From Parus major (taxonomy: Eukaryota > Chordata > Aves > Passeriformes > Paridae), in the NCBI RefSeq assembly GCF_001522545.3, contig NC_031774.1, positions 19,124,749-19,188,748 on the forward strand: a stretch of 64,000 nt of DNA, written 5' to 3'. A program made the translations under genes and the position numbers. This document shows, one piece after another, positions 48,385 to 60,404 of the stretch (positions are counted from its first letter, which is position 1; each line of letters begins with the position of its first letter). The notes under the pieces were generated by a model. It searched no databases. It saw only the letters and a list, made by a program, of their open reading frames with translations, and was not told where the DNA came from.

Positions 48385-49789
48385 GTACACATGTATATTT
48401 TATTAGCAGAACGGGTAGGACACCTTTTAGCATCATGGGGGGGCTACTTTTGTGCTTAACTTGCCCCTGTGCACTTTGTATGTAAATGTGAGCAAGGAGT
48501 TCCAACAAAAAGGAGAAACAAAACTTATGTTCCTTCTCTTCTGCGGGAACATGAGATTAAAATGAAAATACTTCACAAAAGACCTTGCTTCCTTTTCTGC
48601 TCACAGATAGGATCATCTTCAGAGTCAAATGTGCCTGTTTGGAGAAGCTTTACAGTAGACCCTTTCCTTCCATACCCTCCTCTACTTAATAGTCCATGGA
48701 GAGCCTTAGGATCTGTGAAAGCTGTGTCATTCTGAAGCCTCTCGCTCCCTGTAGCGTGGGGTCCCTCTGATGTTTCAGCCCTTGACTCATATACACAGCA
48801 GATAATAAAAAACAAAGTTGCTTTTCTAGAAAAGTCAGGGCTCACTGATCTCTTTAGGAACATACCTTATTCTTTCTCAGCAGATCCTTTGGCTCTGGCC
48901 CTTGAAGTTGTTTGAAATTCTCCGTCAGCTCAGGAGGGAGGCTGAATAGTGCGATATTTGTTCACTCCTCATTGCTAGTCTGACAAGTGAACAGCAGTTC
49001 AACAGAGTTCAAACATCTGGCAAACAGCTCGCTGCAGCTCTAAGCTGTCACACATTAATAAAGACCAATTGTTCCATCAAGACCGTGTTGAGAAGTTAAA
49101 AGGAAGAGAAGAGCCAAGGGGAAACGTGCTAATTAAAAGTATCTTTATAGAGATGTATGAATGAAGGATGATTAATTTAACTTTCTAAGGGTAAATCTAT
49201 GTTTCAGGATCAGACAGGAACTTTGTTTAGCCTAATTGAAGAGGAGCACAGTCTGCCACCCTGACTCCTGTTGAATAACACCTTTTTCACTTGATAGTTC
49301 CATGGAATCCCATCAGGTTCTGAAATGTAATTCTGTGATGTTAAGGGAAGTTGGAAGGGCACATTTTCATACTGAATCTTCCTCTGATTTTAAAATATAC
49401 TGATCCGCTTCTGAAAGAGCACAGAAACATATCAGTCCTCTTTGTTCGTGTCTTCAGACTCTTTCCTGCTCGTTATGCCAATACACTATACCTTATCTAT
49501 TGCTGAGAGTATTGGTTTTAAAATATGCCTTAAAGAGAGGTATGTGGAGAAAGTAATGAGACATGCTCAATTTGTGTCTCATGGAAAATTCATTCTTTTT
49601 CTATTTCAAGAGATCTAACATTTGCCCCATCATTTTCTAAATGTAATTTTCTCTGCTATTTTCAAATCCTTGGCTTTTGTACTACATTAAAGCATTAATT
49701 TTTAAAGAAAAATCCATAGTTTTTTTTAAATAGGCACAATATTTTAGCTTTTAATTTCATGTCTCTGGCCACTTCTCTTCCTAAGAGCT

Positions 49790-50330
49790 TGTAGTGGGTT
49801 GAACCTGGCTGGATTCCAGGCACACACAAAAGTCTGTCTGTCACTCCCTTCTGCAGCTGGACAGGATAGAGAAATTGTAGTGAAAGGTTCATGGGTTCGG
49901 ATAAGGACAGAGAGAGATCACTCACCAAAAACTATCACAGGCAAACCAAACTCAAATTGGACATAGTAATTGAATTTATTTCTAACAAAATCAGAGCAGG
50001 ACAGTGGGAAGTAAAATGAGACCTTAAAAAAGCCTTACCCCTACCCCTCCCTCCGTTCCAGCTCTACCTTGTCCCCCAGCAGGGCAGGGAGACAGGGAAC
50101 GGGTGTTAAAGTCAGCTCATCACAGGTTGTTTCTGCTGCTGCTCAGGGGAAGCATCATTCCCTGGCTCCACTCTGGGTTCACCCCAGTGGAGACAGCTCT
50201 CCACAAACTTCTCCAACGTGAGTGACTGCATTTCCACAAACTTCTATGAACTGGGCCACTCTTTCCTGAGGTGCAGTCCTTCAAGAGCAGCCTTCTCCAG
50301 CTTGGGGCCCCCATGGGGTTGCAGTGAGTA
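49790..50330 (-). mobile_element. LTR (family B), truncated copy
   Basis: The plus strand starts tgtagtgggttgaacctggc, homologous to the start of the copy at 17939. The two also share gacagagagagatcactcac and aacaaaatcagagcaggaca. TTTATT at 49975-49980 is AATAAA on the minus strand, as in the other copy. The U3 end with the agaagccaccc block of the first copy is missing. The right part instead has a 33-bp-period duplication of tccacaaacttct (50200-50212 and 50233-50245) and cagcttggggcccccatggg. The right border is approximate and no target duplication was found. Confidence 0.85.
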
Positions 50331-53052
50331 ATAATTCATCGAGGTTTTAAGGGGCTATTTTCCCCTGGGTATCCTTGAGTTTTTCTGGAGTCTCACTAAA
50401 TATCACAGCTGTTTGCAGTGTCCATCATCACAAGTGTTGGCAAAAGAGCCCTCCAACACATGATTCACAATGTTATTGGTGTTCAAATAATGCTGTCTCT
50501 CTTTCTGATGAGCTGTTTTTCTTCAGGGTATCTAAAAGAAGGTATATGATCAAAATTCTTGAGTGTACTGTAAAAGAGTGAAAGTTACTCAATAAGAGCA
50601 GTCTTTTTAAATCTTCAAAGTCAAGTTATTTCTCTAACAATAATAATATTGTTGATGATGTAAAATTTTTTTACTGTATTTATAAGGTGATTTTATTCAA
50701 GTATCCTAAAAATTCTTTATTATGCTGTGTACATAAAAATGCTTAATCCATACCTTTTTGTGCTTCAGAAAATATATTTAATGAAGTAACAATGCAAGTT
50801 AATATTTAAGATGTAAAATAACTATAATAAAAAGCTGGGAAGAGAAAGCATGTAAAAAGATGAAATTTACTATCTGTTATAAATAAGTGAGCTGACAGAG
50901 CATATTCTAAAAAATCAGTACTATGGAGGCAGCCTCATCTTTTTATTATGGAATTACTCATGTTGCCATTCTTGAGACTTAATTTTGCCATATGCTTTAA
51001 GGTTCTATTATCCATCATAAATTATATTAATGCAGGAGTTCACACTATAAATCTAGGAAAGAAAAAAGCTAAAAAATATGACCTGTCCCATATTGCATAC
51101 TTGGGTCTAACTTGAAATATATAAATGAAACATGGGAAGCTGTTAGTAACCAGTAATAAATTTAAAGGATCTGGGTAATTTTAAAGAATTTCAGCTTGGC
51201 AGAGTTTGTGCTTTCACTGTAACAAAGCTAAAAGGGAAACCCATGCCATGGAACCCCAAGGGATCCAAATTATTTCAAAATCAGGGTATAAAACCAGATT
51301 TATTTGCAGTTTGGGAGAGGGTGACTATTTTCTTCAAGAACTCCATTATGTAACTATTTCTCTGATACATCATTATATCAACAAATGTGTATCTATTGGT
51401 TCAAGACTGCACAGAGAAGGCCTATTAGTAACTGTATTCAGGGACTCGTATCTTCATCTGATAAATTGATACAGCTCTGGCGATTTCAGTCTGTGACATT
51501 TAAAGAGTAATAAAAGAAGGGAGAATTAAAAGGTTAAAACTTTTACTGCTCTTGGAATGTAACTTACTTTCCCTCTAATTGTGAGTGTTTTCCTCTGGCA
51601 GTATAGACATATTTATAATAACTATACTAAAATACTTGGCTGATCTGTCTCACCTGAGGGAAGAAGACAACAGTTTTTTGGATGTTTCTAAATCAAAGGT
51701 ACATAAAAGTACATCAGGTGAAAAAGAAAGTAGAAAATAAAGCAGAGATAAGAGCCTCAAAACAATTTCAGACCTACACACTAATATTATGCCTGGGTTT
51801 ACTAAGACTAACCCTGATGATAAAAAAATAAACCAGAAACACACTCAGGAAAGCAAATCCAGTATGAATTTTGTCATGATTACTTTTTAGGAAGTATGGC
51901 TGCATGTATATAACTCTTCCCTTCCCTCACAAACAGGCATCCCATAAAATTTGGCATACTTTCTATAAAAATCAGTAACACTGTTCAAGAGGCACAAGCT
52001 TATTACTTATAATTTGTTCACCAAATAATTGGTTTACACTTTTATTATTTTCTCAGAGGCTCATGGCCTTCAATTTTACTTCCTTATCCTTCCTTGGACT
52101 CCCAAACTTTGCTGGTTTTGTTACGTACAGATGAGCCCCATATTTTTGCCTACCTGACCCCCCCACCCCAAGACTTCAGTAGTGGCTGGGAGTGCAGGGT
52201 CTGCTGCCAGTGGGAGAAAGACTCACAGCAATGCTTCTCCCACACTCCATTTCCATCTGCAGAGTCTCACTCTCACATCCAGGTAGGTTTCTGTCCCTCT
52301 ATGAGTGTCAGATCATAAACCAAGTGTATATGTAATATTTTTTTAACTGAGGGTACGAAATCCCCTGGTGGAAGTAAGAGGAGAAGATTAACTGGCTGCT
52401 GACTGTGTGTGGAAGCTCTTCCTGGCTGTACTCACAAAACATCTCAATCAGACCTTGTACCCACCATTCTAGTGAATCCTTGTAGGATGCTTCCCTTAAA
52501 TGAAACCACATGAGTCTTTCTTCTTGAGAAGATGAAGGGGCACCCAGATCTTCAAGGACTAAATGCCAGCAGGGTCAGTGCTTGCATTACTCCTGGGGAA
52601 AGAAGTGCAAGTTGTAAACTGTTTGTATTCTTACTCCAGCTGGGTGGGTCAGTGAGCACTGATGTGCTCTATCATGTCTTGGTGCAAGGGATTTTAAACA
52701 CCTAGTGGTCAGTGCAATAAGAATAACACAAGATGAAAATGTTCCCCTCTTACAGAGCAAAAATTACATATTTAAAACTAATTGACAAACGCCAAAAATA
52801 TAAACCATTAGGGGGACCCCCTGTGATACAGAAACATTTATAAGCAGATATGCTGCAGCTTTTCTTATATTACTTTCAATAACCAAAGCAGTATATCTCA
52901 CATTTTTAATCAATTTTCCATTTTACAGCCTGATTTTCAGGAGCAGAGCTGGAGTTCTGCATAGCCATCACTCCTGTGCCATTAAATGACCTCTTGGATT
53001 TTCTTCACTGTAACAAAAGTCATAACTACTAAATGTGCCATACTTACTATGG

Positions 53053-53078
53053 ATGGATAGCTATCCATATGCATATGG
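53053..53078. repeat. Two overlapping perfect palindromes
   Basis: ATGGATAGCTATCCAT at 53053-53068 is a perfect 16-bp palindrome. It overlaps CCATATGCATATGG at 53065-53078, a perfect 14-bp palindrome. A further tatggat follows at 53083. The second holds an ATGCATAT core similar to POU-factor sites. It could be hairpin-forming DNA, a dimeric binding site or chance. Confidence 0.85.
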
Positions 53079-56000
53079 CTATATGGATTGATAAGGAGCT
53101 GTTAAGCCTATTTTAGCATAGATGAAAATCTTGACATCAGATTAAAACGTAAGTAAGCCGAGAAAACCTCCCCTTGCCTGAGCAGCACGTGCTGTTTGGA
53201 GGAACTCAGAGCCACATGCTCTGCGGTTTGCTACGGCTCCTCAGCTCATAGATGTGCCCTGTGCTCAGCCCAGCAAGGGCTCTCAGTGATGCTGCAGGAC
53301 CAGAAATGAGCAAAGCTGAGGGGTAAATTCCATGTAAGCTGGGAAAAGGGAACTCAGACCACTTTAGCTTCACAGAAGGCTGCAGCCTAAGCAGAGTCTA
53401 GGCCAGAAGTGGGGGGAAGATCTCTCTGACAGACACACGCATTGGTGCTTCCCATCACCTGCTTTCTTTCCTCCTAGCTGATCCACACCTTCCACTTGCT
53501 CCCCAGGTCCTTGCTACCACCAGGTTGTGTAAGTCACCTCCCCACAGTTTGTGAGGTATAAAAATGTTGCCAGCACTAGGCGTGGTTACAGGGTTAAATT
53601 ATGATTAGGATACTTGTGTTTTGGTGTTGGGTTACATTTCCTCTGTAGTTTCACCTAGATATTCTTGTCTAATTATCTACTTCATCATCTCAGTTCTTCA
53701 AAAATGGAAATTCACTGATCACAAACTTTGGCATGGTATCCCAATGACTTTATGAACATGAATTATCAGATTTCACCTCTCCTCTCTGTTTTGATCTGTT
53801 ATTTAAACTATCAATGAGCTACTAAAATCACAGTGTCTCCCTAAATTTACCAATATTCAAGTTTTATTGGTCATTCCTACTTCAATTCACTAATAGAGAA
53901 AGGCATCAAACATTGCATGTATGTTTTTAGTAGCATTTGAACATTTGATCAAAACAGCAGAAACAATTCCAGTTACTGAAAGACATGAGAAAGGAGCTCA
54001 AGAAAAACTAACTCAGTTTTTCTATCCACAAAGGTATGGTGCTGCTTTTCCACCATCAGCCAGAGGAACGACTAACTGATAAGAAAAGAAAAAATGAAAC
54101 CCATAATTAGACATTATAAAAAGCCTTCTTAGGTCATTTAGAAGGTGAAGTATGGTAAGATCAGGGCTCTCTGAAAGTTTTATCCAGCTGCGAAGGCCAA
54201 AGCACCATCAGTGCCCAGCGGGCCCACAGTGACTGCCCACTTCCAGCTGCAAAGGATTGGAGGAGGTGTTCTTGTCAGAGGTATCCTTCCCAGGAACTGG
54301 CATGCTCTGGAGAAACCAGCTGAGGGCTCCTTGGGAGGCAGCAAGAGGAGAGGGCTTGCTGTTTAACACACCAGGTCTGGTTTGCATAATCCACCAGGAG
54401 CTGAATGAATCTATGTGGTGGATCACTAAAACTGTCACCAAGGACCTAAAGAAAGTAATCCATGGAACCTCAGTACTCTGTGTATTTCATTTCACCAACT
54501 TTCTCCAAATATAGACACATGCCATATCCACACCATGCTGTCTGCCCCCAGTGTGTACTTCCATGTATGTGGAATGTGCCCTGTGTGGGTACTTCCAGTG
54601 ACTTCTGCCACTGTGGGAGCACTGGATATGGCAGGAACACCCTTGCACAACAGGAGGCTACACGAGAGTACCTGCAGAACCACAGTTCCTCTAATGTAAG
54701 GAGGGCTGGAGGAGTTTGGGAAAAGGCCTTGTGTTTTCTCCAGGAACTAAGTGGAATCACTTTGGCAGCTCCTCTCCTTTTCAGTCCTTGTCTGACAAGG
54801 TTATCTACAGCAGTGGGAATGGCAATTAGGCACCAGAGGTGCTATCCCTTCCACACCTGCATTCTTAGGAGCCAGCTTCACCTCTCAAATCTTAGAGGTC
54901 TTTGGGTTTATTCACAATGATCCTGAGGCTTTGGGAATGTTTTCAAAGGCTTCAGTAACAGTCTAGTGAGATCTGCACTGAAAAGTCAAGCAAAACAGGA
55001 CATGTTCCTCCTTAAGTCACTCCTACCTTGAGGGGATGATTTTGTGTGACAGTGATTGCATTTTACACCTGTTTTACATATACAGAGGTGACTGTGCAGT
55101 GTATCAGGCAATAAAAAACCCTGCTTGTGGTATGTATGTATTTAGATAACTAGATTTTAGAGATTATTTATTAAGATGCTTTTGTTCTCATCTCCAAAGA
55201 GAAGCATGCTTAGATAGCTGATCATAATTAAAAACATAGATTTCACTGAAAGAAAAAGGAGTAAGTAAGGCCCTCAAAACACATTGATGGTTACTGTTTT
55301 TGTTGCGAATCCATTTCTTCACCTCTTTTGAAATCATCTAACCCCTGCCAGGAGTAGTGAAAGGAGTGACCAAAAAGGCTGAGCTGTTGGTGCACTGCCA
55401 ATGGATATTTTTTTTTTCATGTATTGCTGTGCTGGTATGGTCTCAGCAGGTACATAAATTACAATGTTCCAATCCATTTCACCCTCCAAGCTGGAGTGAA
55501 GTATGTTCATTTTCACTCTTTGTACTCATTGCTTGTTCTTAGAGAGCCAGAGCTCATGTTGCTGTGCAATCCTGAACTTTTATGAGCTTGGCTGGAACAC
55601 TGCTGGACATCTTTCTTCATTGCAGATTTTTTTAATCTTGCCTTGCAAAATCAGAAACTTTTTCCTGACTGCAGAGATTATTACCTCACTATAGGTCTCA
55701 AATACACTGAAGAATCTCACACAAATTTTTACAATATTCTATTTCAGCCCTCTTTTTTTGGCTTTTAATAACCCACTTGGTGTGTCCTTTTAATTCTGCA
55801 TGTTGGCTAGGGGTTGATTAATCTTTTTGACTGTGTAGTAGCCAGTCTGCCTTTGATTTTATTTCTTCTTATATTTATTCATTCTACTGCCAGAGAACCA
55901 CGAGAACCAGATGTAAATATTTGCCCCATTTAGTTCCTGAAAACAGACTCTGCTGTCAAGTGCAAAGTGTACAGAGCAAGTCCAACATCAACAATTATAA

Positions 56001-57379
56001 ACTAGGGACCAAATGAGCAGTTTGCTTTGCTACCCTGAATCATGGTTTTGACAAGGAAAGATTTTTTGTTTTTTAGAATATCTAGTAAGATGTTTTTGGA
56101 ATACTTTAATGCCAGCCCCCTCTTGTTTTCACCCTTTCAAAAATAAATTAGAAGAAGCACATTGCCTCAGCCCTCCTGAATGGAGCAGAAAATCCAAGAT
56201 ATAAATTTTGTTATGGACTCCTACACTGATAGTTGATCTAAAGAGAGTCTTAGGTTTAAACTGGTTCTCATTTGATAAGTGAACATAATTTTGAGGCAAT
56301 CTTTTGATTAACTCTTCTTTATCTATGTTTTGAATATTTCAGGATTTTGGTGTTCTGTTTTTTAATTAAGAAATAGGTTTGATGGATGCCAGTCTACTAT
56401 GTAGCTTCTATCATTATAAAAAGTTAATCCCTTGAGGACAATTTGTTCTCTGGCTTCCTTTTCCACAGTCCCTTTATATATAGAAAAAAGAAATGCTGAA
56501 GGATTAAACATATTTCTCAAGGTTATATTGGAGTTTGGAGATATAAATTACTCTAATTTTCTACATCCCTGATTAATATTTTTCATTCATGTCCAAAATT
56601 TCTGTTCTCATCTGGTGAGATATTTTCAAATTATTTTAAAAAAAACATGATGAAATTTTAAATTGCAGTTGTGTCACCACCTTCAAAGAATTTGTTCTTA
56701 TTATCATTGGGATATGTTTGTTCTGAAGGCCAAAAAAAACTTGTTATTTTATTGCAGCCTGGTCAGTAATACCTCATCAAGCAAAAACTCAGCCCACAGA
56801 TAGCAAGAAATGGGGAATCTGATGTTGCCTTCCTGATGTAGATATATGTCAATCCTTGAGTGCTTTGACTGGAATTTTTAAAATAGAAGCTACATTTTGC
56901 TTCTTACAAGTGTTTTGAACACAAATAATCTCCAAAAGATATTACTATTACACACTTATTTGCTAATATATTTGTATGATATTTGACTAAGCTTTTCATT
57001 GACTTTTAAAGATTATAGATATACTTTATTTCTAATAAGCTTTTTTTCTGGTTCACGAACTGTTTAGTTAGGTATAAAGTTTCAGAAACGTTGGGCTTCA
57101 TAATAAATTAAAATAAAATATTTAATTTCCCTATTTTTATAAATAAGACAGCTTGTCTTGTCAGTCTTTACCCACTAGTTAAAAAATGATCTGCTCCATT
57201 TGTATTAATAGAGATAAGAGTGATCCTGGAGAAATACTCAGAAAGAAAATTTCAGATTTGTCATGGAAAAAGATGACCATTGCACGAATATTTTCAGGGA
57301 AAATATAAAGAGGTGACAAAAAAGAAAGTTTAGCTGCTGTGGATCATGCATCTCTTATAGCTTTACTACAGTGGAACAA

Positions 57380-57640
57380 AGTTTGGTGGGAGTCCTCTAA
57401 ATGGGGCTAAGTCAGATTCCAATTGGCTTCAATTACCTGAATTGTACATATTATTTGAATTGCAATACCATTATTACTTAATAAATTGAATAATTTGATT
57501 TTGAACAATATTAAATAAATGCCCCTGAAATTTGCAATTGAAGGACTGTTCACATTATGCATAGTGCCTTATGAAATGCTAATTGATGGCTTTGTGTAAT
57601 GTCTCAGTGAAATAATTGTTTAGTGTGACACTTCCATTGA
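57380..57640. promoter_or_regulatory. Possible conserved element with dense AATTG motifs
   Basis: Within about 230 bp the core AATTG/CAATT occurs roughly nine times, for example ccaattggcttcaattacct, attatttgaattgcaatacc and gaaatttgcaattgaaggac, with further aattgatgg and ataattgttt. Such motifs suit homeodomain binding. No frame or repeat family explains the block. High AT content alone raises the expected number, so this is weak evidence. Confidence 0.25.
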
Positions 57641-60340
57641 AAAGTGTTTATTCATTGCATTTTTCCTTTGCAAAGTAAATTTTCCTTCATAAATGTAATG
57701 TTTTGAAAAAATTTCTGTTTTGAAGAAATTGGACCGTGGTCTGTGATATTGCTTAATTGCTGAAGCATGAGCTGTATATCCACTATTTCTAATTTTTGAG
57801 TTGTCTGCGGGCAACTACCTTCCACTTTGAGCTATTTCATGCCTGTATTTTCTGTTGTAAGATTTGCCATGCTTTATTCAATAACTGGCTCATCAAACCA
57901 ATGCAGTACCACCTCTCTTAGAAAGCAATATTTCCAGCTTTGAAAGAAGACAGCATAATGCCAAGAATCATAAGAAAAACCTGCATTTCAATGTTTTTTA
58001 TTATCACAAAGAATTGTAAGAGAATAATTTCTGGATGCAAGCAGTCATCCCTAAATTTAATTAGTGCTAATAGGCACAGAAAAATATGCGAAATTTAGAG
58101 TATTTTTGGCTCCTGTGGAGATTTGGTTGAACATTTTGTGTTCTCGTGGAATTCCTTTTGATACACCAGGGTGAGGAGTCGGGTTTTCCAGATGTGATTT
58201 TCCCTTGGTAAATCTCAGCCCTTCCTATGTAAACCTGCAGGAATGTAGAACTTCTGAAGCAAGAGGGAGCTGTGCTCTGTGCTCCTGCACTGAGATATCT
58301 CGGTGCCATGCTGGAGAGGCACACAGCCAGTATTGGGGAAATGCTTTTTGGTACCATAGCACAGCTCTACCACCAATGAGCTGAGTTTAATCATGTTTTG
58401 AAGGAACAACATGAAAATAGACTGGAATAGGAACCTGAGAATGAATCTGACTATAGGACACCGTCTGGATATTTTCTGGCAAAGATGAGGCCCCTGATAG
58501 GTGTCTCAGACCCATGTGCAGGCTCTCAGGACTGTGGGGTCACTGACTCTGCTACAACTTTTGTATTAAGGAAAAGCATGTTCATATTCCTATAAATATG
58601 ATTTGATTTAATAATATATTTTTAATATTACTATGAAATTAAGAGCTTAGTAGATTCATTTTGCCTAAGGCTGAAATTCCTTCTTTTTGAGAGTGTAAAA
58701 AAGGATGTATGGAATTATGTCCTCAGTGAGCTGCGTATAATGTAGATCATTAAATCCCTAAAGATTTGGCATGCAGTTCAACAATTGTCTGTCAAGTGTA
58801 TTTAGAAATTTTCAAAAAATGCATTTCTGTTTTTCCTAAGGAAAACAATAAGAAAAAGCAATCATTTTAACCCAGATTTAGCAGAAGCCTTACCCATGAA
58901 TGGTAAGGTGGTAGTTTGGCTTTGCATGGTACTTCAATCAGAAACCTGATAGCTATATTTCTTTCTTTTTACTTATTTCCATTGTACTCAAAAACCACCT
59001 TTCCAGCAGAGGTGTCATCTGGAGCAACTGGGAAATAATCTGACAATACATTTCCAGTTTACATATACAAATTGACAGAACAAACTAAAACACAATGGCC
59101 AATCATCTCCACAAATTTCCTTGCAGATGCATTTAGTGGCACACAGGACACAGAAAGGTAAAGAGTTCCAACTAATCCATCAGAGGTTCAGTTCTGAAGT
59201 AAATAGAGGGTATATTCTTATTCCAGTGATTTGCATAAGATTCTACTTTGTTTTTCTGTAGACAAATATATTTTGATTAGTTTGGCAAGTTCAATACTGA
59301 GTAAAAGGAAAAGCACCAAGGAATAAATACGGACAGTAAGGAAAACATAGATGATTTGGGAGACAGTACTTTATTTCACAGATCTCACATTTTAGTTAAG
59401 TGTGCTCCCTTATCTGTATTACAGTAGGAAAACAACCATCATTATTTCACATACCAATAATGAAGAATGGTTTTTACATTGTCCTTAGGGTATGGAAAGA
59501 TGTTCTTCAGCTTTAGAAAAGGAAGATCTGAAAAATGTGTTCCTAAAGAAAGCTATTAGAAAGGCATATTCTAGAAAGAAAATAATCTGGTATTTTAGAT
59601 ACATTATCTGAATATCACAGGTAAAAAAGCCAAAAAGAAAATAACTGAAGACATATTTTCTTCTTTTTTTTTATATGACATCATGCTGTTTAACTAGAAT
59701 ACAGATTTTTGAATGTGTTATGTTAGTGTGCTAAAAACAAGATTAATCTTTTCATAGGATGTCAAGCAGCTTGGAAACAAGATTTGTGGAACACACATTT
59801 TTTTGATATTTTTATGAAGAAATCTTCCCACAAGCAAAACCAAAACACAGAAAAACACCCTCATTTTCCAGCCACAGAGTTTAGCTTAAGGATGTTTTTA
59901 ATCCCCTACAAAACAAGAGACACAACATAGCTATTCTTTTATGCACACTCCAGAAATTTACGCACATCTAAAACCAGAAAGTATTTATATGAAATAAAAA
60001 CTTAACATGGGTTTTGTGTCAATGTTCTTGTGCATGAAGTACACATCAGCCTCAGAAAATTCTGTTTCTTGACAGGCTGCTGCTGATACAATGCCATGAA
60101 GACTCCACTGGTTTAGAAGCATAAATCTGAAATGGGTCTGTCCCATTACAAATATTTTTGGGTTTTCCAGATCTAGCAGAATGAACCCCTTCTTATGCCT
60201 CATTAAAGATGTTAATTCAGGAACTACACTACTCCCACTGTCAATTCACCTTAACAGACATGTCTAAAATAAATTTAAAACAAAATTTAATTATCTTTTA
60301 ATATCTTCATTATGAAAGCATTTCTTTGTTTCTTTTTCAG

Positions 60341-60404
60341 AGTTACTGAAAGTTTCTACTTGTATTATCAACCAACAGCTGGTATTCTGCACTTGAAGAT
60401 GTAG
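60341..60404 (+). other. Speculative terminal-exon-like segment
   Basis: A strong pyrimidine tract ending tttgtttctttttcag (to 60340) is followed by 20 open codons (offset by one base, reading VTESFYLYYQPTAGILHLKM) and a TAG at 60402-60404. No polyadenylation signal is evident close by. The length is too short to separate from chance. Confidence 0.1.

Larger units (their letters stand above)
45071..49789. other. Unique sequence with simple repeats and one exon candidate
   Basis: No confident mobile element. It contains a 23-base A-run at 46233-46255, T/GTTT-rich tracts at 47661-47703, an 18-bp tandem duplication at 47872-47907 and the exon candidate at 48247-48384. Confidence 0.5.

Noticed and set aside
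54462..54920. Longest open frame, 152 codons on the plus strand
   Set aside because: No recognisable domain, high cysteine and serine typical of chance translation, and open frames of similar length on the opposite strand over the same bases.
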